DNA from: Breviolum minutum Mf 1.05b.01
Lineage: Eukaryota; Sar; Dinophyceae; Suessiales; Symbiodiniaceae
Reading direction: 5' to 3'
NCBI GenBank assembly: GCA_000507305.1
Contig: DF240059.1
Coordinates: forward strand, 62,001 to 126,000
DNA: 64,000 nucleotides
Shown here piece by piece: positions 15,452 to 28,365 of the stretch. The position numbers and the translations under genes are program-made. The stretch's first letter is position 1, and every line of letters begins with the position of its first letter. The notes beneath the pieces were generated by a model. It had not been told where the DNA came from. It worked only from the letters and a program-made list of their open reading frames with translations, and ran no database searches.

Positions 15452-15720
15452 GTCCTGACTTTTGCACCTTTCGAAGGAAATTCGAGGGACAAAAATCCAT
15501 CTGGTAGGTGAAACCTGTAGGTTTTTCTCCAACCCGCCTGCGTTTTTAAACCAGAGGCAGCCAAAAAAAAAGGTCCACCTCTTTGCAGGGCGGTTTGCGA
15601 GAGGGGTTGGGGAAGATGGCATGTACACTATACAGCAATGCGACATGGACAATTTGAAGATGTATTTCCCTACTCAAAACGAAGGGGGCTTTCTATTGTC
15701 ATGTTATTCTACCGGAGGAT

Positions 15721-18500
15721 AATGGGATGGACCGGGTTGTGACCCGCAAGGAGTTGGCAGAGGTGACTCCAGTGGGCACCCAGGATGGTAAAGAACAACG
15801 CCCTGCTGCTATCAAGAGCCAACCAGTACCTGCCACGACGTTGAGAGAGAGTCACTCAAGTTTGCAAGAAAAACAAACAAAGGAAGCCACACTTTGACTT
15901 GGGGTACTGAGTGTTGATGGGTTTTTGGTGGCTTCCAATTTGAACATGGGCCCAAAACTTGAAAAAAGGAAAACTTGAAAAAAGGCACCAAAAACCCCAC
16001 CATGTGAACGGCAAAAGCCACCCGTCAGCTAAGGCGAAACGGAAGGCGGTCCAGGGCTGTCGAGGGTTCGATGCTTGCCACTCTTTGCAGTCACTTGTGG
16101 CTATGCTGCCAGGCCGACCCACCTGGGAGATGACCAGGAAGTATATTGCCATTGGCAAGTGGAGGACATATTTTTCATTGAAGGGGTTGGATGATCACGG
16201 TGGGAATATGTGGGAATAGCAAATGAAGTGTATCAAAGTTGAAGGTTCTATGGTTCATTTAGTGGACTTCAGGAATTTGCTGAATGCGATGGTCTTCTTT
16301 TCCCTAGTATTGTTCCTCTATTTGCTCCTTGGCTGACATTGGTTACCCGGCACATGGAACCAGACCTTTCTCTGAATTTCACCATGACACCACTGAGGCT
16401 GTGTGATATTTCACTAGCGAACTGCACCAACGCCTTGGCAATCGATTCGGAAGTTGCATCTTGGCTCGGCGTAAACCATTGGTCCCACTGCAAGCTGCAT
16501 GCCAATATTATCTTATGGTAACTTAGGCCACTTCGAAATACTTCGGTGCTTACGTGTTGGAGCCTGATTTTTTTTTCCGCAGGGATTTGCATAGTTTTGA
16601 TTATGCGTTCCTCCTGAAAGTTGGAGAAGTTGAGATCTTCTTCATGTCGATAGGTTTTGGCTCCTCATGGGCACACTTTCCCTCTATGCTGGATGGTACT
16701 TTGGAGCAGGTGCCTTTTTTTTTCACCCTCCCATCCTTTCGGGTTTCGGGTGGGGTGTAATAGCTGCAATATGCTGCAATGAACAGTGTCAGACTCCCCG
16801 AATTACGTGAAGCACCCCGAGCTTTTCAAACGTTTTTTTCAGCACCCCAAAGATCTTAAAATTCGGGAGTTGGCATTTGAAACAACTCAGCTGCCTCGAT
16901 ACGCCAGCCTTCACCCTGCGGATCTCGGCCAAAATTCACAACGTTGTCATCAATCAGCTGCTGCATGCTCCCATCGTCACTGGTCTAAACTGTCAGGGTG
17001 CTGTGCCTTGTGTTTCGAGCATTTCTGCATGTAGTCCTGAAGCTTCATGAGGATCGGTTCTTTGACAAGCACCCCGTGGGTCGCATCATGAATAGAATCA
17101 CTATGGACATGGCCACCATCGATTTGTACCTTTTCTTGAAGATTTCTGGAAGTATCATGATCCTCTTCCAGACACTCGGCCCAAATAAACGTGTTATGTA
17201 CTGGTTGAGTTGTCCTTGCCATCTGCAAAGCCTTTCAGGTTTCAGCTTTGTACCTCTAAAAGTGCATTTTCTCACGTCAAGGACCATGGTTCCATTGGCT
17301 TATATTCATTCCATCATGCCGCTCTCGATGAGTGTCCTTTCGATCCCTTTCTACTACGTGGTTGGGACATTGTATTGTAGATATCAAAATACCACGGTGC
17401 CCTTGCGCTATTGCTTCAAGACATCGTCTTCTAAAACTCAGAGCTATTTGTCTGACGTTTCCTGGCTGCATGCTGAACTTGGGCTGTTTTTAGAACGTGT
17501 GTGTCGTATGTTGCACAGCACTGAAAGCAGATTGACAGACAGGTAAACGAAATGGATCATCTAAAAGCAATACCTGGCACTGTTATACCAGCGGTAGAAT
17601 TGGTCTCATACAGGAAGCAGTTAGCTCATGCCAGCTTTGGAGTGTTTTGGCAATCGACTTCAGGTCATGACAAATACTGTGGTGGTGCGAGGCTTTGGAG
17701 AGCAACAAAGGCTCACTGCAGAATATGCTGCCGGGGACCTCACTGGATTCACTGGAAATGCCTTTTTTGTATGCGCTTAAAAAAAAGAGTCACCCACCCA
17801 AGGTGGCCATCGATGACTCCCTGAAGGCCTAGTGTGTGTTTTTTAAAGAGATGTTGTGGGAAAATCTGTGCTTTCCGTTTCTCTGTGATGACAGTACGAA
17901 GATGTTCATCTCAAGCATCATCATACATCACCCATTTCTTGCATATAGAGCGCTGTGTTTCACTTGTTTACCAAAAAAGAGGTGGAGGCTCCAATGATAT
18001 GCCAGGCCGATTTGACGGATGATCGGCTGATGAAACGCTGGTTGTGTAATCGAGTGAACTACCTCTGGACCTTCTACAACTCGGAGCCTGAGCTTAACAA
18101 ATGTGGGAAATATGCAGATTTCTTGTGGAACTTGGAGGGGTACTGTTGATGGACAAAATCCTGCACCACCTGGGATGGTTAAAACCCTATAAATAATGGG
18201 ATAATCATCATCCTTGGTGGTGCAGGATTTTGTCCATCAACAGCATGTTTGCAGTGTATTGACATGTTGATCCTTTGATCATCCAAAAAGCTGATCAAAG
18301 AAACAACATTGTAACTGATGATTCGAGGTGGCATACATAGCTGGTTTGTACAATTGCGCCTGGCTTGGCCCTGGAACCCTTGGCATTGCTCTGACAAATC
18401 TTTTGTTGTTGGAGATTCTCGGCAAAAAGCATGCCAAAATGATCCAAAATGTAGTGGAAAATCTGGTGATGAAGTACGCGCACACATCCAACATGATTGA
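15721..18500 (+). CDS. ABCC-type ABC transporter, part 3: inter-domain linker and second membrane domain
   Basis: About 15721-15890 is a polar linker (RVVTRKELAEVTPVGTQDGK) followed near 16111-16160 by RPTWEMTRKYIAIGK, the conserved lead-in to TMD2. Hydrophobic exons at 16273-16331 (NLLNAMVFFSLVLFLYLLLG) and 16654-16709 (FWLLMGTLSLYAGWYFG) are helices. 16891-16975 (AKIHNVVINQLLHAPI) joins in phase to 17052-about 17148 (DRFFDKHPVGRIMNRITMDM), the strongest ABCC TMD2 signature. Then about 17281-17412 (PLAYIHSIMPLSMSVLSIPF), 17664-about 17757 (VMTNTVVVRGFGEQQRLTAE), about 18006-18130 (LTDDRLMKRWLCNRVNYLW) and about 18361-18480 (LGPGTLGIALTNLLLLEILG), the last helix. There is no NBD before the next genes; the matching linker and NBD2 resume at 28.9 kb. 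Confidence 0.82.
18143..18243. repeat. Perfect 28-bp inverted repeat (fold-back) after a TMD2 exon
   Basis: Arm 18143-18170 (starts CTGTTGATGGACAAAATC) is the exact reverse complement of 18216-18243, with a 45-base spacer. It starts right after the WNLEG end of a TMD2 open stretch. It may be a fold-back element or a hairpin used in RNA processing. Confidence 0.9.
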
Positions 18501-19101
18501 ATGAGACGTGTCGATTTGAAAAAGACGGGAGAAGGTTTCATAGAATGTAGCATATTTATTTGCATTAGCTGATTGTAGCGAGTGATACGCTCTTGGCCCA
18601 AGCTTCCAAAACTGCGCATCCTGAGGTCCATGATTGAGCCTAGCTTGGATATGATGGCAGGGGCTCTCTTTGAGCTCATTGCTTTGGCACGCGTACATGA
18701 ATACACGGAGGTGTTGGATGGTGTTGGTGTGTTGATGTCACAATTTTCGTTAGTGATGTGATGGAAATTTGTGAAATTCTATTCAGCATACTGAAGATAT
18801 TGAAACACAGTGACACTGGTCATGAGTCGATCTGGGTTTATGCGTCATCTCTTGTGAAAGGTTTGCCAAGAGCAGCCCATGCGACGAACAGAGGACTGGG
18901 GCAATGACAAGATGGGAATAGCCTTTATATGCCTTGACCTGCCTTTGCCTTTACCATGAAGTTTTTAGTAGAAAAGGTGCCACCAGACCATGGGTGCTGT
19001 ACATAGAGTAGAAGATGCCTGAATATCCGACACAATCAGGAAGGACATGGCTTTTTATCTGGCATATTTTGTTTTCTCTGACAATCTGACGCTTACATCT
19101 A

Positions 19102-19215
19102 AGGTTGTTTCAACACACCTTTGGAACACACCTCTAAACCTTTACCAACAGGCTATAAAGGGATTCCTTTCATAGTTGGCTAGGGGGATTGCCAGGGGTG
19201 TGCTCTAGGGGTGTG
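19102..19215 (-). repeat. MITE-like element, copy 1
   Basis: About 114 bases, nearly identical in reverse complement to 36031-36148. The ends are themselves imperfect inverted repeats (CAACACACCTTTGGAACACA at one end, TGTGCTCTAGGGGTGTG at the other), as in small non-autonomous DNA transposons. No transposase is present. Confidence 0.75.
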
Positions 19216-19469
19216 CTATCATTTTCTTGGATTACAGATGGCACTTGGTCATCAGAGGAACTTCTTGACCACGGGAGCTTTGTACGGACTCCGGGTTCTT
19301 CTTTGCTTCAATACGCCTTGCCACTGCAGGACACAGGGCTTCGGAACTATTCACTGCGCTATTTAAGGAAGGATCAAAATTCCCTTACTATGAAAGCAGC
19401 TTGGCTGGTTAGGTCACAGTTCTGGTCCTATCCAGTGTGGTCTGTTGTTCTTTGACTTTTTTCACTCAG

Positions 19470-19719
19470 GTAGAGGGTGAAGAAGTCCAAGTCTTTGCGA
19501 AGCCTGGCAATGAAAACCTTAGTTCACTTCCAAGCACCAAAATTTGGAGATTTGAGGAATCAAATGGTAAGATGGGATACGATTCCATGAGGCATCGACC
19601 AAACCCCTAAGGAATGGCCGTCTCCTATTGCAGTCTACAGCAAATGGCCGAGCTTTAGTACTGGCAGATGGCAGTGACTACATGGCCAGGTTCCAGGACT
19701 GGCAAATTGACTTTGGCAG
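19470..19719 (+). CDS. Two exons of an unidentified protein
   Basis: Exon 19470-19566 follows a CTCAG acceptor and ends at a GT donor; it reads VEGEEVQVFAKPGNENLSS and KIWRFEES. Exon 19641-19719 follows ACAG, joins in phase 1, and reads NGRALVLADGSDYMARFQDW, ending at a GT donor. Together they give about 58 residues of well-formed protein sequence with no motif I recognise. They lie between the end of ABCC TMD2 and the RAD5-like gene. They could be 5' exons of the helicase gene, but the phase does not join directly to its first large exon; or they may belong to the ABCC gene or to a separate small gene. An open stretch at about 19231-19320 (ALGHQRNFLTTGALYG) may be a further upstream exon. 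Confidence 0.5.
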
Positions 19720-20143
19720 GTCTCATCAGTTTCTACCCAAGGAACTTTGATTTGGAGATTTTTTGAGACGTCACGATGTTCATTGCAAATATGTGTTTTT
19801 TTTGTTTTTTCTCTTTGAAGAGTTCATCATCATACCATCATTTGAACGCCGCGCCGTTGCTTCTACTCAATCGCGGTTGCTTTGCATGAGTGTTCGAACA
19901 TCATAAATGAACAGATCAAAAACAGTCACCTGAAGATGAGATGCGAACGTATTGATCTCAAAACGAGAAATCCATGCAGTAAAAGTCTGAGTCAGCGCTC
20001 TGTTTGCAAGCACATTGTTCAATTGTGAAGCACCAACTTAAGCATTATAGATTTTACATAGATAAGTTGCATTTCCTACAGCTTGGCTTCGGCTGCCTTC
20101 AGGTGTTCATACCATCCTTGTAACATCTTTGCACCAGGGGCTT

Positions 20144-23100
20144 ATGGGTGCATGTTCTATGGATGCCGGGCAACTGGCAGTCCTACGAGAGGTGGTGGGT
20201 AAGGGCCCATCAGATGATGCACTCCTCTCTGCATTAAGGCGGTCAAGTGGGGATCTGGCTGCCGCTGCCAACATCATCCTAGATGCTCCAGTTCCAGCAC
20301 GGCCTATGGCTACGTTTGCGTTGAAGGCCAGTGCCGGAACCATCACACTGGATGATGATGGTGAGGAGGTGGTGTCAAAACCAGCTGTGGAAAGTACCAC
20401 AAGCACCACAAGTAGCACAACTACAGGAACTACAACTACAGCTGCAGGCAGCTTCCTGAAGATGATGAAAGTGAAACAGGAGGAACCGGAACGGCCCAAG
20501 AAGAGGCCCCGTGTATCTGCGGGAGTCAAATCGGAGATGTCAGGTTTGAAAAGCAAGCGTAGCTGCAATGTGGAATGGGCCCTGAATTTGGGTGCCTTGG
20601 AAGTGGTGGCCTATAGCACCATGAAACTCGAAGGAGGTGCAAGCTTCCCTGGTGAAGATGGAACTATGGGGCCATTGCTTCGTAGTGGGGGGCGCTTGGA
20701 ATTGAAGTGGGCCATTGAAACCAAGAAAGGAAGACCTGGTGTTGGAAGTGGTAAGGAAACAGGTCAAGTCCACTTCGAGGTGAATAGCAAGACGGTTGGA
20801 AAATTTCCAAGTTGGACATCCAAGGCTTTAGTGCCATTGTTGGCAAGGAAGTTGATTGATGCAGAGGCAGTGGTGGGGAAAGAACCACCTCGAGCCTTAG
20901 ATTTGGGAACCAACATCCCAGTCTTGGTGTACATCTCTTTGAGATCTTCAGCTCTCCGTACCCCTGGGCAACTGCAAAATCTGGAAGGAGGCAAAGCTAA
21001 GGGGCAAAAGGCGGTGCAAAAAGCGGAAGATGATCGAGAAGTGCAGCGAAAAGCCACGAGTATCCTCCTGGAAAAGTTGCAACTCAGACGTCCACGAAAA
21101 GCAGTACTGGATGATGTTCCGGAAGGTGCCCCTGAAAAGAATGGAGAACGTGGAGCTTCAGGAAATGGTGGAAATGGTGGACATGGCGATGGCGAGGAGG
21201 AGGCCGAAGAAGTTGAGATGTCCACTGCTGCAGCTGCACAGTTGGGACGTCAAGACCATTTGGAGCGTCACGACTTGCCAGGCATTCTGTTGCCGAAAGG
21301 AGTCTTTGAAACAACGCTGAGGTCATACCAGGCACAAGCTGTGTATTGGATGTGGCAACGGGAAAATCCTACCTCTTCGTTACCTGCTCATTTCAAGAAG
21401 TCAAACCAGGAGTCTTTTGAGTCTGGGGAACCAAGTACTGTGACTGCACTTCAAACCTCGGAAAGGCAGCTTCACCCAATGTGGGATGAGTATGAACTTC
21501 CTGAAGCAACAGGTCCTTTGCCCAGTAGTAGTGGTAGGGAATCGGCTCGTTTTCTATACTACCACCGAACTACTGGTGCATTATCCTTGGACTTTCCAGA
21601 TGCTGCTTTGGCTCATTGTCGTGGAGGTATCTTGGCAGATGACATGGGCTTAGGAAAGACTGTGATGTGCCTCGCCTTGATGTCTTTAGATTTGGGAGAT
21701 CTACCCACGGCTCGTTCTGCAGCACCTGAGTTGAGAGCTTTGGAAGAAGCAGAGCCATCCAAGACAAAAGCTTTGTTTCAGAGTGATGATGGTGTGGCTG
21801 GGGTACTGGTGGTGGCACCCTTGTCGTTGATCAGACAATGGCAAACTGAAGCACAGAAACACTTCACCACATCAGCGTGCCCCAACATCTATGAGTTTCA
21901 TGGATCAGGTCGAAAAGTCACTGCTGAGGAACTCAGAAATTATGGCATTGTGATGACTACCTACAACACCTTGGCATCCCAAAATGATGACTCCCCACTT
22001 TTCCAGCTTTATTGGCGGAGGATAATCTTGGATGAGGCACATGCCATCAAGAATCGTTGCAGCAGACAAGCACAGGCAGCTTTTCAGCTCAGAGGATTCT
22101 GCCGATGGTGTGTCACTGGTACGCCTTTGCAAAACAGCGTGGAGGACCCGTGGGGGGGACCCGTTCAGAGGTTATGATTGATGATCGATCTTGGCATGCG
22201 TTGTTCAGAGAAACTAATGCACTTGTTTCGAGGGTCTGCATCTGTGTTCGATGTATGTGGAAACAAAAAACAAAATTTGCCTAGCTTACTTACAATAAGA
22301 CTGTCTTCCACAAGCAGCTCTACATTTCTGCATTTCTCTGTCTTTTTTTGGTTGGAAGTTCTTAGCCTCCAAAAATCCAAGCTGACATCACCACCGGTGG
22401 GCAGGAGCTTTTTTCCGCCATTCGCTTCTTACGCGTGGAACCTTGGTGTGCTTGGGCTTCCTGGCGTCAATCCGTGTCCATTCCTTTGGACAAAGGCCGC
22501 CAAGGCGACTCCACGGCCATGGCCCAAGCCCTCGACACGGCCCGGCGCATCGTTACGCCGTTGATCATCCGTAGGACCAAGAAGACTGTGGATCCGGTGA
22601 CCGGGGAAGCTTTGTTGCAGCTGCCGGCGAAACATGTCCATGTCCACAAATTGCAGCTTTCACTGGCAGAACGTGATTTCTATGAAACATTGTGGACTAA
22701 GGTGGGGGGTTGTGAGTCATTTAGAATCATGAGAGAAGGGAAGTGTGGGACTTGATATGTTGGTGATTTATGGTCTTGAAATTTGATCCCGATGATCTAT
22801 TATAAGTATGCTTCAGATACATGATATTCGGGTTGTTCATTTATGAGATCTGTTTCTCTGTAGATGACCATGCCGCCAAAACTGTTTTGGCCGTGTTTGA
22901 AGGCCAAAACGCAGTTCGACACCTTCGTGGCCGCTGGGGAAGTCTTGTCCAAGTACACCCACATCTTGCAGTTGATCTTGAAACTGCGGCAGGCACTTTG
23001 CCATCCCTTCATGGTTTTTGCCCGAGAAAGTAGCAAAGATGAAGATCTGCAAAATCTGGAGAAACGATATTTGTTGGGAACTGGAGGTGATCAAGTCTCA

Positions 23101-24387
23101 GAAACCTTTGCCAACCAGCTATGGGATGAGATTAAAAATGGACAGCTGAATGATTGTGCCATTTGTTGTGATGCACCTCAGGATGCAACCATGACACCTT
23201 GTGGCCACATCTTTTGCCGTGAATGTTGCTATCAGATCATCCAGAAATTCAAGGGTGAATGTCCCATTTGCCGACGTCCCGGCATCACCAAGAAGAGCCT
23301 AACAGTGCTGCCTGGTGCCTCGCGCTTCCCTGCACAACTCATGGCAAAGGCTGGGGGTCAAGATCAGCAGTCACACTACAGCACCAAGATGAAAGAATTG
23401 ATGCAGCTCTTGAAAGTTGATATGGCAGATGGACATCGAGCTGTGGTTTACAGTCAGTTTACCTCTTTCATGGATTTGATTGGCAGTGCCGTAGATACTG
23501 AAGGCATTGAACACAAAAGATTTGATGGATCTCTGACCTTAGATCAGCGTGCTGCATGTGTCGCCTGGTTGCAAGAGGAGACGCCAGGTCGCTCGGGGGC
23601 AAGAGTGCTCCTGGTGTCTCTGAAAGCTGGAGGGACTGGCTTGAACTTGGTTGCTGCCTCTAGGTTGTATTTGATGGATCTGTGGTGGAACCCTGCGGTG
23701 GAGGAGCAAGCTATTCAACGGGTACATCGAATTGGGCAGAAACAAGAAGTTCACATTTACAAATTTGTGGTGGAAGATAGCATTGATATTGATCTTTTAG
23801 AGTTGCACCGTGCCAAAGAACGCTTGTTGGAAGATGCCCTCAGAGGGGGTGGACACAGTGAGACAGCTGGTAAATTGACCATGGATGACCTGAAGCGGTT
23901 GTTCAACCCTTGTCGATCGTCCTTGCGGAATCTCAAGAATGGCTCCAGTGAAGTAAAAGCAGAATCAACTCTGCCTGATGTGGCAATGGCAGATTCTGGT
24001 CCTGCTCCAGTACCTGCACCTTCCCCTCGGGAGTTGGTGGCAGAAACAGAGATTGTTGAAGAGCAACCTCTAGTGGCTTCCTGGGATGCTGCAGAAGGTC
24101 TATTGGATTCAACTGATTCAACTTTGGCTATCCACCACAGAACCGAAAACGCTGTGCAAGACAGCGATGTGGTGATGGCCGAGGCACAAGAGCCTGTCAC
24201 TCAAACGCCATCGCCTGATGAATGTCCGAAGACACAGCCCCAACTGGTGGCAGCATGGGAAGCTGCTGGGGATCTACTGGAGGGGCCGACCTCAAGCTTT
24301 GGCTTTGGTGAGGAAGACATCTCGGACAGCGAACTCCTGGCAGCTTGTCATGCTGCAGAAACTTTGGTGCAGAGTATGGAGGGGTAA
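20144..24387 (+). CDS. RAD5: RAD5/HLTF-like SNF2 helicase with HIRAN and RING domains (3 exons)
   Basis: RAD5/HLTF proteins act in post-replication DNA repair: they remodel stalled forks and add polyubiquitin to PCNA. Exons 20144-22144, 22405-22701 and 22903-24387 give about 1260 residues. N-terminus: a UBA-like helix set (SDDALLSALRRSSGDLAAAA). About 140-270: a HIRAN-type domain (VHFEVNSKTVGKFPSW, then SKALVPLLARKL). SNF2 motor: DDMGLGKT (Walker A, about residue 500), LDEAHAIKN, and TGTPLQN split from ELFSAIRFLRVEPW by a GA-AG intron (22145-22404). RING at about 850-890: CAICCDAPQDATMTPCGHIF with later CPICRRP. Helicase C: VVYSQFTSFMD, SLKAGGTGLNL and QAIQRVHRIGQ. The long acidic tail after the helicase is not conserved. 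Starts at 20144 and 20159 are both in frame; an AG lies 6 bases before 20144. Whole gene between ABCC TMD2 and NBD2. Confidence 0.95.
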
Positions 24388-25040
24388 CATGAACTCGGCT
24401 TTATTTAGCTGTAGATTCAGACTAGATCCATCTGCATCGAAGCCTGAACAAAAAGAACTGGAGCAATGCTGCGTATGCTGCATGCTGGTATACCTGGTAT
24501 GCTTTGGCAAACTGCCAGTTGCAGTTTGTGCCAATCCCAGGGGTGAAGATTAGTAGGATGACTTGCTGAGGCGTATTTTGAAAATCAACTCTAGAATAAA
24601 GAAGTCAAATAGGTTCATGATGTGGTCACATTGAATCATGTGGCAATCTCAATGTAAACTCACTACGGTTGCTTGAATCTTCAGGAGCTTTGCCCAACCT
24701 GCAACGACTTGAGCCACGTGCCGAGCTTGCATCACCTCGTGGCAGCTAACGATGCCACTGGTACTGCGTGCCTTGGCAAAATCGCTTTTCACAGAGTTGG
24801 TTAGGTTTGTCATTTCCAATATACTTCTCTCTTGTTTGCACCAGCGCACTTTTTTAAGACATGTTTTCAATATATTTTCTCTGTTGTCTGTTGCCTGTCC
24901 ATGTCATGTGCTTGCGGAGGCTGCATGTTTCACTTCCGAGTGTTGGTCTGTGCACAATAGATTCATGCGCTCGATTTGTTCTGTGCCCTTTCAGCCCCGA
25001 CAGGCTCAAAACAGTTGTCTCCGGCGCGTAGTCTCTAGCC
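24388..25040. other. Intergenic spacer between helicase and ClpC
   Basis: No gene recognised. A weak open frame at 24752-25030 (+) has no motif. A CTCTAG just before the ClpC ATG could be the spliced-leader acceptor. Confidence 0.5.
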
Positions 25041-28000
25041 ATGGGTCCAAAGAGCTTCATGAAATCCTCCCGGTCTTTAGCAGCTTTAGTTCTGCTGGTG
25101 GGTTTCAGTGGTTTCTACACTTTCGTCCTTGGTTCCTCACGGGCCACTCTTCCAAGGCACCCAGATGCCGACTCTGACAAGACTGAAGCTGGAGTGAAAG
25201 GTGATGAGAGTCGTGAGAGTTCCATGACTTTGGCCCATGGTTTGGGCATTGGTGCAGCCTTGGTGGCCTTGCGCTTGGCAGGAAGCTTTGCAAAGGTTGT
25301 TCCTTTGCGAGGAAAGCAAAGCATGCAAAGCCAGGCGAAGCCGGTATCTTCCAGTGGTTTTGGAGGCCCTGCAAGGTCAACCGGCTTGTCATCAGGTGGT
25401 TCCAGTTTTCTTGGCTCCTCCATGGCTGGATCAGTTACAGTGGCTGCGCCAAAGCGCAGTGCATTGTCGTCCATGACCATGATGTTTGAGCGCTTCAATG
25501 AGAAGGCAATCAAGTCTGTCATGTTGGCACAGGAAGAATCGCGACGTCTCAATCACAACTATGTAGATGTGGAGATGCTGCTGGTGGGTGTGATTGCCGA
25601 GAATTCGAGCATTGCCGGAAAGGTCATGAGGAAGATGGGTGTCCAGCTGAAGGATGTGAAAGAGATTGTCCAAGAGAATTTGGGTAAAGGTGAAGGGCCA
25701 GTCAAGGTTGAAATTCCCTTCACCCCAGAAGCCAAGAAGATCCTTGAAAATTGTGTTGCAGAGGCGCAGAGCTTGAATTCCAATGCGATCGACACTGCGC
25801 ACATCTTGTTGGCTCTTTGCAAGGATCCTTCTGGAAAGATACAGAAGTGCTTGGATAAGCTCAAAGTGGATGCTAAAAAGATTCCAGAGGAGATCATTAA
25901 GGAGCTTCAGGACAAGGATGAGAAGGTAGCAGCCACTCAACAAGCCAAAGGAGGTCCAGGCAAGCTGGGTCCAAACTCACAAGTTTTCGTGGCTGTTTGA
26001 CGCTTTCTTACACTAACTCCATTTATTTTTTGACAGTATTGGTTTTTGGTATCCTTTATGTTCGCAGATATTAGTGTGATATCTGGGAAGATGATGTGTG
26101 TTGTGCGCTGTGCACCCTCTTAGATCAACCACAACATACCTGTATATTTAGCAGCTACTAGTCCAACTGCAAAGCCCTCCAGGTGGAAAGAATGCCACTT
26201 TGGAGGAGTTTGGTCGTGACCTTACCAAGGCTGCAGCTGAAGGAATGATGGATCCATTGGTAGGTCGTGAGGCAGAAATTGAACGAACCATTCAAATCCT
26301 GGCAAGACGTCAGAAGAACAATCCTGTGTTGATTGGTGAACCAGGTGTTGGCAAGACTGCCATTGCAGAAGGTTTGGCTTACAAGATTGCGACTTCTGAT
26401 GTACCAGAGATGCTTGAAGGGAAGCGAATCGTTCAGTTGGATTTGGCCATGTTGTTGGCTGGCACCAAATATCGTGGTGAGTTTGAGGAGCGACTGAAGA
26501 ATGTCATCAAAGAAGTGTTGGACTCCGAGCGGAATATCATTCTGATGATTGATGAGATTCATACCTTGGTTGGTGCTGGTGGTACTGGTGATGGTGGTGG
26601 AGGTGGTGCCATTGATGCAGCAAACATCATGAAACCTGCACTGTCACGTGGTGAACTTCAAGTGATTGGAGCTACTACCAACGAGGAGTATCGCAAGTAC
26701 GTTGAGAAGGACAAGGCTTTGGAACGTCGTTTTCAGCCGGTCAAGGTGCCAGAACCTACCGTGGAAGAGACAGTGCAAATTCTCAAAGGCCTGGCTCGAA
26801 AGTATGAGGCACATCACAAGTTGAGGTATTCGGAAGAGGCCCTGGAGGCTTGTGTGAAATTGGCCTCACAATATGTACAAGATAGGTATTTGCCTGACAA
26901 AGCCATCGATGTGATGGATGAGACTGGTGCCAGGGTCCAGCTGAGGCAGAATGCCGACTTGCCACAAGAAGCCTTTGAGGCTAGGAAGGAACTACGCGAG
27001 ATGGAGGCCAAGAAAGAAGAGGCGGTGCGTGCTCAGAACTACGAAGAGGCTGGGAAGTGCAAAGAGGAGGAGATCAAATTGAAAAAGAAGATCCGCCGCT
27101 TGGTGAAGGAAGCCGCTGAGCGCCCAGAGGAGACAGAACCAACAACTGCAGGGGCAGTTCAGGCAGCAAGTGCTACTGTGGTACAGGAAACGACCACAGT
27201 TACAGAGGTGGAGGCAGAGGAATCAGAGGAAGACTTTGAAGAAGAGATTCCAGTGGTAACCGAAGCTGATGTGGCTCAGGTAGTTTCCAAGTGGACAGGA
27301 GTCCCAGTAGAGAAGGTGAGCAGTGATGAGTCTGCCAGACTTGTGCAATTGGAGGAGATCTTACATGATCGGGTCATCGGCCAAGAGGAGGCGGTAACTG
27401 CTGTTGCCAAGGCAGTTCGTCGTGCTCGCTCAGGCTTGAAGAATCCCAACCGTCCCATTGCATCCTTCATCTTCTGTGGCCCCACCGGTGTCGGGAAGAC
27501 GGAGCTCTGCAAGGCACTATCAGCTGCCTACTTTGGAAAGGAAGATTCGATGATTCGTCTGGACATGAGTGAGTTCATGGAAAGGCACACGGTCTCCAAG
27601 CTGATTGGTAGCCCTCCGGGTTATGTAGGTTATGATGAAGAGAGTCAGCTGACTGACGGAGTGCGCCGCCGGCCTTACAGTTTGGTGCTGTTTGATGAGG
27701 TGGAGAAGGCTCACCCAGATGTCTTCAACCTTTGCCTGCAAATTTTGGAGGATGGTCGCCTGACGGATTCCAAGGGTAGAACCGTCAGTTTCAAGAACAC
27801 CCTTATCATCATGACCTCGAACGTGGGTGCCAAGTCCATTGAGAAGGGCTTGCTGGGTGGTGGAGGTTTAGGATTTTCGGGCTTGGAGGATGATGTGGAC
27901 GCCTCTAGTTATCAAAGGTTGAAGACTGTGGTCCATGATGAACTCAAAAACTTTTTCCGGCCTGAGTTTTTGAACAGATTGGACGAGATCATCGTGTTCA

Positions 28001-28365
28001 AGTCTCTCAACAAGCAGGAGGTCGCACAAATTGCAGAATTGGAGTTCAAGAAAGTTTTCAAGTTGACCACTGAGAAGGGCATCAAGCTTTTGTTGACCGA
28101 CCGCTTCAAAGTGAAGGTTGTGGATGAAGGATTCAACCCCGTCTATGGAGCACGACCCTTGAGACGCGCTATTACCAGACTCTTGGAGGATCAATTGGCA
28201 GAATCCTTCTTGGAGATGCCAGCCACTGAGGGTGAAAATGTCATCGTGGATTTGGACAATGATGCACAGGTCCGTGTCCTGAGACAACAGGATAGCCAGG
28301 AAACCGAGGATTCCACACCCTCCACGCCTGCTGAGACCAAGGTTGCTGAGCCCACAGCGGCATAG
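25041..28365 (+). CDS. clpC: Plastid ClpC-type AAA+ chaperone (2 exons)
   Basis: ClpC unfolds proteins in the plastid stroma and feeds them to the ClpP protease. Exons 25041-25959 and 26183-28365 join in phase ([18 protein letters not shown]) over a GC-AG intron, giving 1033 residues. Residues 9-31 are a hydrophobic signal peptide ([19 protein letters not shown]), followed by a Ser/Arg-rich stretch and a second hydrophobic segment ([16 protein letters not shown]): the layout of a class I plastid presequence for three-membrane peridinin plastids. The mature part has Clp N-repeats from about 150 ([18 protein letters not shown]), Walker A GEPGVGKT (about 357) with Walker [14 protein letters not shown], a UVR-like segment ([14 protein letters not shown]), and a second motor GPTGVGKT (about 737) with [13 protein letters not shown] and the [13 protein letters not shown] sensor 2. 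The UVR segment favours ClpC over ClpB. Whole gene between ABCC TMD2 and NBD2. Confidence 0.96.
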
